This document shows positions 40,217 to 49,092 of a DNA stretch of 49,278 nucleotides, piece by piece. Position numbers and translations under genes: made by a program. Below the pieces are notes generated by a model that searched no databases, was not told where the DNA came from, and was given only the letters and a program-made list of their open reading frames with translations. Within the stretch, counting starts at the first letter, position 1. Each line of letters begins with the position of its first letter. The DNA is from an uncultured Clostridiaceae bacterium (lineage in GTDB: Bacteria > Bacillota > Clostridia > Lachnospirales > Lachnospiraceae), in NCBI GenBank assembly GCA_902477765.1, contig CABSIM010000017.1, positions 1 to 49,278 on the forward strand, read 5' to 3'.

Positions 40217-42496
40217 ATGCGATTAGTTTTGCAGACGGCCAATGTGGTCTCTGACGCGAAGAACTGCCTGTACCCGAACCGGGTGGAAGCGGGGAACGCG
40301 GCGGAACTGCAGGAAGCCATCAAGAAGGACCATGTGTGCGGTGAATATAAGAAGAACTACCGCAGCAAAGAAAACTTCATCCGTTCCAATGTGGCGGTCA
40401 TGGACTGTGACAACGATCACTCCGAGGATCCGGAAGAGTGGATCACGCCGGAGAAGATGGAAGAACTGTTCGGGGATTTTTCCTATGCAATAGCATTCAG
40501 CCGCAACCACATGAAGGTGAAGGACGGCAAATCCGAAAGACCAAGGTTCCATGTTTATTTCCAGATCGAAGAGATTACAGATGAGAAGGTATACGCCGGC
40601 CTGAAGATCGCCATCCAGAAGCAGTACACATTTTTCGATGATAATGCGCTGGATGCGGCAAGGTTTATCTTCGGTGCGGATACCGGAGAAGTGATCTGGC
40701 ATGAAGGCTGGATGACGATCGATGAAGAGATCAGCCCGGTCGTGGAGACAGATGAGCCTGAGAAGCAGGAGGGCACGAGCTCCGGTCCGATTCTTCAGGG
40801 AAGCCGCAATAACACCATGAGCCGGTTCGCGTCCAGGATCCTGAAGAGGTACGGCGACACGGAAAAAGCTCATGTGGCATTCATGGAGCATGCGGAGAAA
40901 TGTGATCCGCCGCTTCCGGAGGCAGAGCTGAACACCATCTGGAATAGTGCCGTGAGGTTCTTCAATAAGAAGATTTCTTCCTCTGACGGGTATGTGCCGC
41001 CGGATCAGTACAATGCTGATTTCAGTGATGCATCGTTGAAGCCGGAGGACTATTCGGATATCGGGCAGGCGAAGGTGCTGGTGCAGGAATACGGCAGTGA
41101 GCTCAGGTTCTCAGCAGCCACGGATTATCTCAGATATGACGGTGAACGCTGGGTGGAGGATGTGCAGCTGGCCATCGGTGCGATTGAAGAATTCCTTGAT
41201 CTGCAGCTGGTCGATGCTCAGCAGGATAAGGAAGATGCGGAAAAGGCTTTGGTCGATGCCGGAATACCGGAACCGATCGTAAAGAACGGATCGAAAGCTG
41301 TGGCCAAGGAAGTCACGCCGGATCAGATGCCGCTTCTGTATGCGCTCATGGCAGCGGAGACTTATCTGAAGTTTGTGCTGAAGAGGCGTGATTACAAGTA
41401 CATCATTTCCACCGGGAATGCTGCGAAGCCGATGATCGGGATCGACGTGAACGACCTGGACAAGAATGAGTTCCTGATCAATACGCCGGTTGCCACCTAT
41501 GACCTGAAGAAGGGACTGACCGGAGAGCAGCCGCATGATCCGAGAGATTTGATCACGAAGATCACGACCTGTGCTCCGGGTGAGGGCGGTAAGCAGTTGT
41601 GGCTGGATGCCTTGGAACTTTTCTTCTGCAAGGATCAGCAGCTGATCGATTATGTGCAGCTGGTGGTCGGAATGGCGGCGATCGGGAAAGTCTATCAGGA
41701 GCACATGATCATTGCCTATGGCGGCGGTGCCAACGGTAAATCGACATTCTGGAACACGATCTTCCGGGTCCTGGGCGATTACGCCGGGAAGCTGTCTGCA
41801 GAAGCCCTGACCATGAACTGCAAGAGGAATATCAAGCCGGAGATGGCGGAGCTGAAAGGCCGCAGGCTCATCATTTCTTCCGAGATGGAGGAAGGCATGA
41901 GGCTGAATACAGCGACGGTAAAGCAGCTTTGCTCTACGGATGAGATCCAAGCGGAGAAGAAGTATAAGGCTCCGTTCCACTTTGTTCCGTCACATACGCT
42001 GGTGCTGTACACGAATCACCTGCCGAAGGTCGGTGCCAATGATGACGGTATCTGGAGAAGGCTGATCGTGATTCCCTTCAATGCGAAGATCACCGGGAAA
42101 AACGATATCAAGAACTATGCGGATTACCTGTACGACCACGCCGGTTCCTTCATTATGAGCTGGATCATCGAAGGGGCGAAGAAGGCAGTGGAGATGGATT
42201 TCAAGGTACCGCTGCCGAAGGTCGTGGAGGATGCGATTGAGGCATATCGCGAGGACAACGACTGGATGGGACATTTCCTGGCTGACTGCTGTGACGTTGA
42301 TAAGGATGCTTCGGAGAAGTCCGGGGAACTGTATCAGGCATACAGGGCGTACTGCCTGCAGAATGGTGAATTTACCAGAAGCACGACGGACTTCTATTCA
42401 GCGATCGAAAAGGCAGGTTTTGTCAGACGCAAGACGCGCTCTGGAATCATGGTTCATGGTCTGAGCCTGAAGGAAGGACAGGACTTCCTAGACTGA
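40217..42496 (+). CDS. Phage primase-helicase (AEP primase + D5/P4-type SF3 helicase)
   Basis: A 759-residue protein. The N-terminal 190 residues look like an archaeo-eukaryotic-type primase (VAVMDCDNDH metal motif near 59-68; RPRFHVYFQIEEI). A linker and D5_N domain (YLRYDGERWVED) lead to a P4-type helicase with Walker A YGGGANGKST (about 500), GRRLIISSEMEE (Walker B) and LVLYTNHLPKVGANDDGIWRRLIVIPFN (sensor/arginine finger). A C-terminal winged helix follows. It would prime and unwind at the phage origin. GAGGT precedes the ATG. The flanking repeats are good origin candidates. Confidence 0.93.
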   Translation: MRLVLQTANVVSDAKNCLYPNRVEAGNAAELQEAIKKDHVCGEYKKNYRSKENFIRSNVAVMDCDNDHSEDPEEWITPEKMEELFGDFSYAIAFSRNHMKVKDGKSERPRFHVYFQIEEITDEKVYAGLKIAIQKQYTFFDDNALDAARFIFGADTGEVIWHEGWMTIDEEISPVVETDEPEKQEGTSSGPILQGSRNNTMSRFASRILKRYGDTEKAHVAFMEHAEKCDPPLPEAELNTIWNSAVRFFNKKISSSDGYVPPDQYNADFSDASLKPEDYSDIGQAKVLVQEYGSELRFSAATDYLRYDGERWVEDVQLAIGAIEEFLDLQLVDAQQDKEDAEKALVDAGIPEPIVKNGSKAVAKEVTPDQMPLLYALMAAETYLKFVLKRRDYKYIISTGNAAKPMIGIDVNDLDKNEFLINTPVATYDLKKGLTGEQPHDPRDLITKITTCAPGEGGKQLWLDALELFFCKDQQLIDYVQLVVGMAAIGKVYQEHMIIAYGGGANGKSTFWNTIFRVLGDYAGKLSAEALTMNCKRNIKPEMAELKGRRLIISSEMEEGMRLNTATVKQLCSTDEIQAEKKYKAPFHFVPSHTLVLYTNHLPKVGANDDGIWRRLIVIPFNAKITGKNDIKNYADYLYDHAGSFIMSWIIEGAKKAVEMDFKVPLPKVVEDAIEAYREDNDWMGHFLADCCDVDKDASEKSGELYQAYRAYCLQNGEFTRSTTDFYSAIEKAGFVRRKTRSGIMVHGLSLKEGQDFLD

Positions 42497-42499
42497 TGC

Positions 42500-42669
42500 G
42501 CAGGTCATGCAGGTCGATAGAGTAACTGTTTTCAGAATGGTGACATTTCAGAAACGTTGATTTTAAGCCATTGTGCAGGTCGTGAAGGTCTACTACTAAA
42601 AGTCGTATAAGAGAGTTTTTTGAAAATGCCTTAAAGGGAGTTTACGGGACGACTTTCACGACCTGCACA
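42500..42669. repeat. GCAGGTC repeats and a 19-bp inverted repeat after the primase gene
   Basis: GCAGGTC occurs at 42500, 42509 and 42575, and inverted at 42660. Arms 42572-42590 and 42651-42669 pair over 19 bases with one mismatch around a 60-nt AT-rich centre. This fills the 199-nt gap before the VRR-NUC gene. Confidence 0.8.
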
Positions 42670-42695
42670 CCTGAAAACTTTGATGGAGGTTAGCG

Positions 42696-42977
42696 ATGCG
42701 TGAAAAAGTCATAGAGCAGAAGCTGGTCGCTGAGGTGAAAAAGCGCGGCGGTATCTGTCCGAAGTGGGTGTCCCCAGGATTTGATGGGATGCCCGACCGG
42801 ATCGTCTTACTGCCGGGAAGGCGCTTCGGACTGGTGGAGGTCAAGGCTCCGGGTGAACGTCCGAGACCGCTGCAGGTTTCACGGCACCGGCTTCTGATGA
42901 GATTAGGCTTCCGGGTTTATGTACTGGACGATCCGGAGCAGATTGGAGGAATACTGGATGAAATACAATCCACATGA
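42696..42977 (+). CDS. VRR-NUC domain nuclease
   Basis: A 93-residue protein that is essentially one VRR-NUC (PD-(D/E)xK) domain: MREKVIEQKLVAEVKKRGGICPKWVSPGFDGMPDRIVLLPGRRFGLVEVKAPGE, with D at PDR and E-x-K at VEVKA. Such stand-alone nucleases sit in phage replication modules and may resolve DNA branches with the adjacent helicase. GGAGG precedes the ATG. It overlaps the helicase start by 20 bases. Confidence 0.92.
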   Translation: MREKVIEQKLVAEVKKRGGICPKWVSPGFDGMPDRIVLLPGRRFGLVEVKAPGERPRPLQVSRHRLLMRLGFRVYVLDDPEQIGGILDEIQST

Positions 42978-44334
42978 TTATCAGAAATATGCGATCAATT
43001 TCATAAAGGAACATCCCATAGCGGCGATCCTGCTGGACATGGGTATGGGCAAGACCAGTATCGTGCTGGCAGCACTGAATGACCTGATGTTTGACAGCTT
43101 CGAGGTAACGAAGGTACTGATTATCGCGCCGCTTCGAGTTGCGAAGCATACCTGGTCAGCGGAAATACAGAAATGGGATCAGCTGCGGGGGCTTCGATAT
43201 TCCATAGCAGTCGGTACGGCGGCAGAGAGGATGAAAGCGCTTCAGGCAGATGCGGATATTTACATCATCAACAGGGAGAACGTTCCCTGGCTGATCGAAA
43301 AGAGCGGATTGTCCTTTGACTACGATATGGTGGTGATCGATGAGCTGTCATCCTTTAAAAACTGGCAGGCGAAGAGGTTCAAGGCACTGATGAAGGTAAG
43401 GCCGAGAGTGAAAAGGATTGTGGGCTTGACCGGCACTCCTTCCAGCAATGGTTTGATGGATCTCTTTGCAGAATACAAGGTTTTGGATATGGGAGAGAGA
43501 CTTGGAAGGTTTATCAGCCAGTACAGAGTCGAGTACTTTGTACCGGATCAGACAAACGGTCCGATCGTATACAGCTACAGGCTCAGGAAGGGTGCTGATA
43601 AGAGGATTTATGACAGAATCTCCGATATCACGATTTCCATGAAGGGAACCGATCACCTGCAGATGCCGGAACTGATCAACTCTGAATATCCGGTATATCT
43701 GGACGCGGATGAACGTGAGAAGTATGAGGCGATGGCGAGCGACCTGGTGATCAATCTTCCGGGCGGTGAAGTGACGGCTGCCAATGCTGCAACGCTTTCC
43801 GGAAAGCTGACACAGATGGCCAACGGTGCTGTCTATTCTGATGCCGGCGGTATCGAGTTCATTCACGATAAGAAGCTGGATGCTTTGGAGGATATCATCG
43901 AGGCTGCAAATGGAAAGAGCATTCTGGTGGCGTATTGGTACAAGCATGATCTGACAAGGATCATCGACAGGTTGGAAGCCCTGAGTGTGAAGTACGGAAA
44001 GCTGGATTCGGATCAGAGCATTGAGGATTGGAATGCAGGAAGACTGGAGGTGGGACTGATACATCCGGCTTCTGCAGGACACGGACTGAATCTTCAGAGC
44101 GGCGGTAATACTTTGGTGTGGTTCGGGATGATATGGAGCCTGGAACTTTACCAGCAGACGGTGGCCAGGCTTTGGAGACAGGGACAGGAATCCGGGACAG
44201 TCGTGGTGCAGCATATTATTACGGCCGATTCGATTGATGAACGAATCATGAAGGCACTTCACGCAAAGGGCAATACACAGGCCAGACTGATCGATGCCGT
44301 GAAAGCGGAGGTAAGTGCCTATGGCAGGAAATAA
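42958..44334 (+). CDS. SNF2-type DEAD-like phage helicase
   Basis: A 458-residue protein with Walker A LLDMGMGKTSIVLAAL (about 22-37), VVIDELSSFKN (motif II as DELS), LTGTPSSNGLMDLFAEYKVLD (III) and LYQQTVARLWRQGQESGTVVVQHIITADSIDERIM (V-VI). It is short, as phage SNF2 helicases are. The start at 42958 has GGAGGA 7 nt upstream; the frame to 42919 lacks a signal. It probably works with the overlapping VRR-NUC nuclease. Confidence 0.92.
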   Translation: MKYNPHDYQKYAINFIKEHPIAAILLDMGMGKTSIVLAALNDLMFDSFEVTKVLIIAPLRVAKHTWSAEIQKWDQLRGLRYSIAVGTAAERMKALQADADIYIINRENVPWLIEKSGLSFDYDMVVIDELSSFKNWQAKRFKALMKVRPRVKRIVGLTGTPSSNGLMDLFAEYKVLDMGERLGRFISQYRVEYFVPDQTNGPIVYSYRLRKGADKRIYDRISDITISMKGTDHLQMPELINSEYPVYLDADEREKYEAMASDLVINLPGGEVTAANAATLSGKLTQMANGAVYSDAGGIEFIHDKKLDALEDIIEAANGKSILVAYWYKHDLTRIIDRLEALSVKYGKLDSDQSIEDWNAGRLEVGLIHPASAGHGLNLQSGGNTLVWFGMIWSLELYQQTVARLWRQGQESGTVVVQHIITADSIDERIMKALHAKGNTQARLIDAVKAEVSAYGRK

Positions 44335-44605
44335 AAATCTGGCAGAAGATCCATATGAGCGATTAGCAAATGCAATCATTCTGCAGGCAGTCGCTGATTA
44401 CAGGGTGGCGCTTAAGAAGATCAAGGCACATCCGAAGGATCGAAAAGCAATAGATGAGGCCCTGGAGATCGAGAGGTTCTTTCGTTCCGGCTGGTACAGC
44501 CAGCTGACAAGCGTGGACGGGGAATACCTGATCAAAAGGCTTCAGGACGAAGTGAGACAATCAGAGTCAATCCGAGGGAGAAAAAATAAATCCAATCGGA
44601 GGTAG
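44321..44605 (+). CDS. Phage protein of unknown function
   Basis: A 94-residue, mostly helical protein (MAGNKNLAEDPYERLANAIILQAVADYRVALKKIKAHPKDRKAIDEALEIERFFRSGWYSQLTSVDGEYLIKRL) with a basic C-terminal tail. It resembles small proteins that precede late-regulator genes in clostridial phages. GGAGG lies 9 nt before ATG 44321; a GTG at 44315 is too close. It overlaps the helicase gene and ends 3 nt before the DUF1492-like gene. Confidence 0.75.
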   Translation: MAGNKNLAEDPYERLANAIILQAVADYRVALKKIKAHPKDRKAIDEALEIERFFRSGWYSQLTSVDGEYLIKRLQDEVRQSESIRGRKNKSNRR

Positions 44606-44608
44606 CTT

Positions 44609-45040
44609 ATGAACAGACATCAGCAGGAAGCCAAGAAATATTTATCACAGGCCTTCGGACTGAACCAGCGGATCGAGAGTAAGCTGGGGCAGATCGAGGA
44701 TCTTCATGACCTAGCAACCAAAGCAACGGTGACATATTCGGATATGCCGAAGAGCCCGAACAGGGATGGCTCCAGAATGGAAGATGCCATTATCAAGATC
44801 ATCGACCTGGAGAACGAGATCAATCAGGATATGATGAAGCTTGTGGAACTGAAGAAGGATATCATCCGCAGGATCAAAGCAGTGGAGAGTGCAGAGCTTC
44901 AGACGATACTGGAACTGCGGTACTTGTCCTATATGAGATGGGAAGAGATCGCCATTGAGCTTGGGTACGGTATCGATAATGTATTCCGCCTTCACAGGAA
45001 TGCTCTGGATGAAATAACGATTCCGGAAACAATACAGTAA
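44609..45040 (+). CDS. DUF1492-like protein, probable late-gene transcription regulator
   Basis: A 143-residue protein with a coiled-coil N-terminus and a C-terminal sigma-region-4-like HTH (ELQTILELRYLSYMRWEEIAIELGYGIDNVFRLHRNALDEI). This matches the DUF1492/ArpU-type group that controls late phage transcription. CGGAGG precedes the ATG. A terminator 64 nt after its stop marks the early/late boundary, in keeping with such a role. Confidence 0.85.
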   Translation: MNRHQQEAKKYLSQAFGLNQRIESKLGQIEDLHDLATKATVTYSDMPKSPNRDGSRMEDAIIKIIDLENEINQDMMKLVELKKDIIRRIKAVESAELQTILELRYLSYMRWEEIAIELGYGIDNVFRLHRNALDEITIPETIQ

Positions 45041-45103
45041 AATCAAGTTCGATACAGTAAGCCTATGTGATAATGTTAAACTGGCAAAAGCGAAAGATGA
45101 GAG

Positions 45104-45140
45104 AGCCGTTACGGAGCAAAATACCGTGGCGGCTTTTTCT
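45104..45140 (+). terminator. Terminator at the early/late boundary
   Basis: An 11-bp stem with two G-U pairs (45104-45114 with 45124-45134) followed by TTTTTCT. Confidence 0.8.
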
Positions 45141-45160
45141 ATGGGAAAGAAGGTGGAATG

Positions 45161-45526
45161 ATGCCAAGGAAACAGAAGCATCCATGCTCTTATCCCGGAT
45201 GCCCGAAGCTGACAGACAAAAGGTTCTGTGAAGAGCATGAGAAGCTGAGTAATAGCAACTATGAGAGGTACGGTAGGGATAAGTCTACGAAGAAGAGATA
45301 CGGTCGTGCATGGAAGAGGATCCGTGACAAGTATGCTGCGGAGCATCCGTTCTGTGAGCTGTGTTTTGAACGTGGAATTATTGTGCCGACTGAAGAGATC
45401 CACCACAAGCTGCCTTTGAGTGAAGGTGGTACACACGATCGAAGTAATCTGATCGCGCTGTGCAAGTCGTGTCACTCAACCATACACGCGAAGAGAGGGG
45501 ACTACTGGGGAAACCATCGTGGGTAG
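45161..45526 (+). CDS. Phage HNH endonuclease
   Basis: A 121-residue protein with zinc ligands CSYPGCPKLTDKRFCEEHEK and CELC...CKSCH and the HNH core EEIHHKLPLSEGGTHDRSNLIALCKSCHSTIH. Phage HNH proteins next to terminase genes help terminase cut the cos site. The tandem ATG at 45158 or 45161 can serve; AAGGTGG fits the second better. The probable cos region follows directly. Confidence 0.93.
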   Translation: MPRKQKHPCSYPGCPKLTDKRFCEEHEKLSNSNYERYGRDKSTKKRYGRAWKRIRDKYAAEHPFCELCFERGIIVPTEEIHHKLPLSEGGTHDRSNLIALCKSCHSTIHAKRGDYWGNHRG

Positions 45527-45600
45527 GGGCGGTGCGAATCTCTACAGGTATGGCTCTTAGGGAACGGCGCGGGGGTCACGCGTGCAAAATCGCGAAATGA
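45527..45600. other. Probable cos (packaging) region
   Basis: A noncoding GC-rich stretch (GGGGCGGTGCGAATCTCTAC, then AACGGCGCGGGGGTCACGCG) lies between HNH and the small terminase. Related HNH-cos-TerS phages carry GGGGCGG and CGCG-rich sequences here. The cut site cannot be placed. Confidence 0.55.
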
Positions 45601-45635
45601 AAAGTGAAATTTGGAAGGAAGGAGGGCGATGCTCT

Positions 45636-46106
45636 ATGGCTGGAAGAAAGCCGAAGCCTACAGCGGTGAAAAAGCTGGAAGGCAATCCGGGAAAGAGAAA
45701 ACTGAACACAAAAGAACCGAATCCGGGAAAGGGAATGCCCGACTGCCCTACATGGTTATTGCCGGAAGCCAAGACAGAATGGATCCGGTTATCGGAGAAA
45801 CTGAATCAGATGGGAGTGCTGACGGAAATCGATCGGTCTGCATTTGCAGCCTATTGTCAGTCCTATGCCAGATGGAAAGAGGCTCAGGAGCATATCAATT
45901 TCGAGGGTGCTACCTATGAAACGGAGAATGGTATGCAGAGACCAAATCCGTGGGTTGCAATCTGTAACACGGAGCAGCGACTGATGATGCAGGCAGCATC
46001 TGAGTTTGGTCTGACTCCATCTGCCAGATCGAGGATCATGGCGGCATCCGGTGTCGGCAAGGACGAAGAAGATGAGATGGAGGCATTACTTGGGGGTGAG
46101 GCTTAA
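45636..46106 (+). CDS. Phage terminase small subunit, P27 family
   Basis: A 156-residue protein starting MAGRKPKPTAVKKLEGNPGKRKLNTKEPNPGKGMPDCP, typical of P27-like small terminases, with a helical core (TEWIRLSEKLNQMGVLTEIDRSAFAAYCQSYARWKEA). It recognises phage DNA ends and loads the large subunit. The start at 45636 has GGAGGG upstream; the frame to 45582 lies in the cos region. It overlaps the large subunit start by one base. Confidence 0.93.
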   Translation: MAGRKPKPTAVKKLEGNPGKRKLNTKEPNPGKGMPDCPTWLLPEAKTEWIRLSEKLNQMGVLTEIDRSAFAAYCQSYARWKEAQEHINFEGATYETENGMQRPNPWVAICNTEQRLMMQAASEFGLTPSARSRIMAASGVGKDEEDEMEALLGGEA

Positions 46107-47731
46107 TGGCGGAGAGAAGACCTGCGGGTTATCCGAAGCTGAAGAACTATAAGCCGTCAAGATTTATGCTTCCGACATCTCATTATGATAAAGCGAAGGC
46201 TGACAGGGCAGTGAAGTTCATCGAGAATCTGTGCCATACCAAAGGGAAATGGGCTGGCAAGCGATTCTGGCTGCTTCCCTGGCAGGAGCAATTGATCCGG
46301 GATATCTTCGGAATCGTCAAACCTGACGGGTACCGGCAGTTCCGGACAGCTTTTGTGGAAATATGCAAGAAGGTAGGTAAGAGCGAATTGGCAGCAGCCG
46401 TCGCTCTTTATCTTTTATATGCAGATAATGAACCTTCTGCTGAAGTCTATGGTGCTGCGGCTGACCGGCAGCAGGCCAGCATCGTTTTCGATGTGGCAAG
46501 GCAGATGGTGGAGATGTCGCCGGCGCTTCTGAAGCGATCGAAGCTGATGATGGCAACAAAGAGAATCGTGAATTATGGAAATTCAGGATATTACCAGGTG
46601 CTCAGTGCAGAGGTCGGGGGTAAGCATGGATTTTCAGTCAGCGGATTGGTATTTGATGAGATTCATACGCAGCCGAACAGGCAGCTGTATGACGTTCTGA
46701 CAAAGGGATCTTCGGATGCCAGACAGAATCCGCTGCATTTCATTATCACCACGGCAGGCACGGACAGACATTCCATTGCGTATGAGCTTCATACGAAGGC
46801 GGTGGATATTCTGGAAGGCCGGCGTGTGGATCCGACTTTCTATCCGGTGGTCTACGGACTGAAGGACGATGAGGACTGGGAGGATGAAGCGAACTGGTAC
46901 AAGGTCAATCCTTCCCTGGGATATACGGTCGATATCGAAAGGCTCAGGGATGCCTACCGGGAAGCAAAACAGAATCCGGCAGACGAAGTGACCTTCAAGT
47001 GGCTGAGGCTGAACATGTGGGTTTCAAGTACGGTTGCATGGATACCTGATGCGATATTCATGAAGGGAAATGAAGAGATCGACCTGGCTGCTCTGGAAGG
47101 CAGAGACTGTTACGGCGGGCTGGACTTATCCAGCACCGGAGATATCACGGCTCTGGTTCTGATGTTTCCACCGCGGGATGAGGATGAGAAGTATATCTTG
47201 CTTCCTTTTTTCTGGGTACCGGAAGAGACGATACCGCAGAGGGTAAAGGCTGCTTCTGTTCCTTATGATATCTGGGAGAAACAAGGATTCCTGTTATCGA
47301 CGGAAGGCAACGTGATCCACTATGACTTCATTGAGAAGTTCATCAATGATCTGGCGGAAAAGTACCACATTTGTGAAATCGCAGTGGATAGGTGGAACGC
47401 GACGCAGATGATTCAGAACCTTGAAGGTGACGGCTTCACGATGGTTCCGTTCGGACAGGGCTTTGCTTCGATGTCCGGACCGACGAAAGATTTTTATCGT
47501 CTGCTCATGGAAGGCCAGATCATTCACGGAGGGCATCCGGTTCTCAGGTGGATGGCAGGGAACGTAGTAGTAGATACGGATCCTGCCGGAAACATCAAGG
47601 TGACGAAGGCAAAATCGAAAGAGAAGATCGACGGCATTGTGGCTGCAATCATGGCTCTTGACCGGTGCATCCGCAATCAGACGGAGCCGCAGGGGAGTGT
47701 TTATGATGAGCGCGGATTACTTGTATTTTGA
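46106..47731 (+). CDS. Phage terminase large subunit
   Basis: A 541-residue packaging motor and nuclease. The ATPase part has EICKKVGKSELAAAVALYLL (a deviant Walker A), LVFDEIHTQPNRQLYDVL (Walker B) and IITTAGT. The RNase H-like nuclease part has YGGLDLSSTGDITALVL, CEIAVDRWNATQMIQNLE and KIDGIVAAIMALDRC. It packages DNA into the prohead. The one-base overlap with terS and 17-nt gap to the portal show a tight late operon. Length is normal. Confidence 0.96.
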   Translation: MAERRPAGYPKLKNYKPSRFMLPTSHYDKAKADRAVKFIENLCHTKGKWAGKRFWLLPWQEQLIRDIFGIVKPDGYRQFRTAFVEICKKVGKSELAAAVALYLLYADNEPSAEVYGAAADRQQASIVFDVARQMVEMSPALLKRSKLMMATKRIVNYGNSGYYQVLSAEVGGKHGFSVSGLVFDEIHTQPNRQLYDVLTKGSSDARQNPLHFIITTAGTDRHSIAYELHTKAVDILEGRRVDPTFYPVVYGLKDDEDWEDEANWYKVNPSLGYTVDIERLRDAYREAKQNPADEVTFKWLRLNMWVSSTVAWIPDAIFMKGNEEIDLAALEGRDCYGGLDLSSTGDITALVLMFPPRDEDEKYILLPFFWVPEETIPQRVKAASVPYDIWEKQGFLLSTEGNVIHYDFIEKFINDLAEKYHICEIAVDRWNATQMIQNLEGDGFTMVPFGQGFASMSGPTKDFYRLLMEGQIIHGGHPVLRWMAGNVVVDTDPAGNIKVTKAKSKEKIDGIVAAIMALDRCIRNQTEPQGSVYDERGLLVF

Positions 47732-47748
47732 CGAAGGAGGGAATTGCG

Positions 47749-49092
47749 ATGGGAATACTGAGCGGTTTATTTCGGAGCAGGGATAAGCCCACGGACAGGA
47801 CGGCAGGAAGTTCGTATTCGTTCTTCTTAGGCGGGACGGCTTCTGGCAAGTACGTAACTGAGAGATCTGCGATGCAGATGACGGCGGTGTACTGCTGCGT
47901 GAGGATCCTGTCGGAGGCGGTGGCGAGCTTGCCATTACAATTTTACAGATATACCGATGATGGCGGTAAGGAGAAAGCGGTGGAACATCCGCTTTATTTT
48001 TTGCTCCATGATGAGCCGAATCCGGAGATGACTTCCTTCATATTCAGGGAGACATTGATGACGCACCTGCTTTTGTGGGGGAATGCGTATTCACAGATCA
48101 TCCGCAATGGCAAGGGTGAAGTTGTGGCTTTGTATCCGCTGATGCCGGATCGGATGAAGGTGGATCGTGATGAACACGGAAGGCTTTATTACGAATACAC
48201 CGTTTATGATTCGGACGATGTGGACGGCAGGAAGGGCACCAACAAGGTTGGAAGGACAGTAAGGCTCCAGCCTCATGATGTGCTGCATATTCCGGGGCTT
48301 GGCTTTGACGGTCTGGTTGGCTATTCACCGATTGCAATGGCGAAGAATGCGATCGGCCTGGCAATCGCTACGGAAGAATACGGCAGTAAGTTCTTTGCAA
48401 ACGGCGCTGCTCCTTCCGGCGTGCTGGAGCATCCGGGAACCATTAAGGATCCGAGCAAGGTGAGGGAAAGTTGGCAGGCTACCTTCGGAGGAAGCGGCAA
48501 TGCGAATAAGATTGCTGTTTTGGAAGAGGGCATGAAGTACACGCCGATTTCCATTTCACCGGAGCAGGCTCAGTTCCTGGAGACAAGGAAGTTCCAGATC
48601 GATGAGATTGCGAGGATCTTCCGTGTGCCGCCTCATATGATCGGTGACTTGGAGAAGTCCAGCTTTAATAACATTGAGCAGCAGTCGCTGGAGTTTGTGA
48701 AATACACGCTGGATCCCTGGGTGAGCCGATGGGAGCAGGCAATGGTGAGAGCTTTGCTCACTCCGGATGAGAAGAAGAAATACTTCTTCAAATTCAATGT
48801 GGACGGTTTGCTCCGTGGAGATTACCAGAGCAGGATGAACGGCTATGCGACAGCCAGACAGAACGGCTGGATGTCCGCAAACGATATCCGAGAGCTGGAG
48901 AACCTGGACAGGATCCCGGCGGAACAGGGCGGTGATCTGTACCTGATCAATGGAAATATGACGAAGCTGGAGGATGCCGGGATATTTGCGGCAGGCAACA
49001 ACGGAAAGGAGGAAGGAGATTCCGATGAAGAAGTTTTGGAACTGGAAAAGCAGGAAGATCAGAGACCAGGCTTCAGACGAAGAGGTCAATGA
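47749..49092 (+). CDS. Phage portal protein (HK97 type)
   Basis: A 447-residue portal protein with MQMTAVYCCVRILSEAVASLPLQFYR, LLHDEPNPEMTSFIFRETLMTHLLLWGNAYSQIIRNGKGEV, GYSPIAMAKNAIGLA and FRVPPHMIGDLEKSSFNNIEQQSLEFV, all typical. It forms the dodecameric DNA gate of the capsid. The start at 47749 has AAGGAGG upstream; the frame to 47728 overlaps the terminase stop. Its 3' end overlaps the protease gene by 68 bases. Confidence 0.95.
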   Translation: MGILSGLFRSRDKPTDRTAGSSYSFFLGGTASGKYVTERSAMQMTAVYCCVRILSEAVASLPLQFYRYTDDGGKEKAVEHPLYFLLHDEPNPEMTSFIFRETLMTHLLLWGNAYSQIIRNGKGEVVALYPLMPDRMKVDRDEHGRLYYEYTVYDSDDVDGRKGTNKVGRTVRLQPHDVLHIPGLGFDGLVGYSPIAMAKNAIGLAIATEEYGSKFFANGAAPSGVLEHPGTIKDPSKVRESWQATFGGSGNANKIAVLEEGMKYTPISISPEQAQFLETRKFQIDEIARIFRVPPHMIGDLEKSSFNNIEQQSLEFVKYTLDPWVSRWEQAMVRALLTPDEKKKYFFKFNVDGLLRGDYQSRMNGYATARQNGWMSANDIRELENLDRIPAEQGGDLYLINGNMTKLEDAGIFAAGNNGKEEGDSDEEVLELEKQEDQRPGFRRRGQ

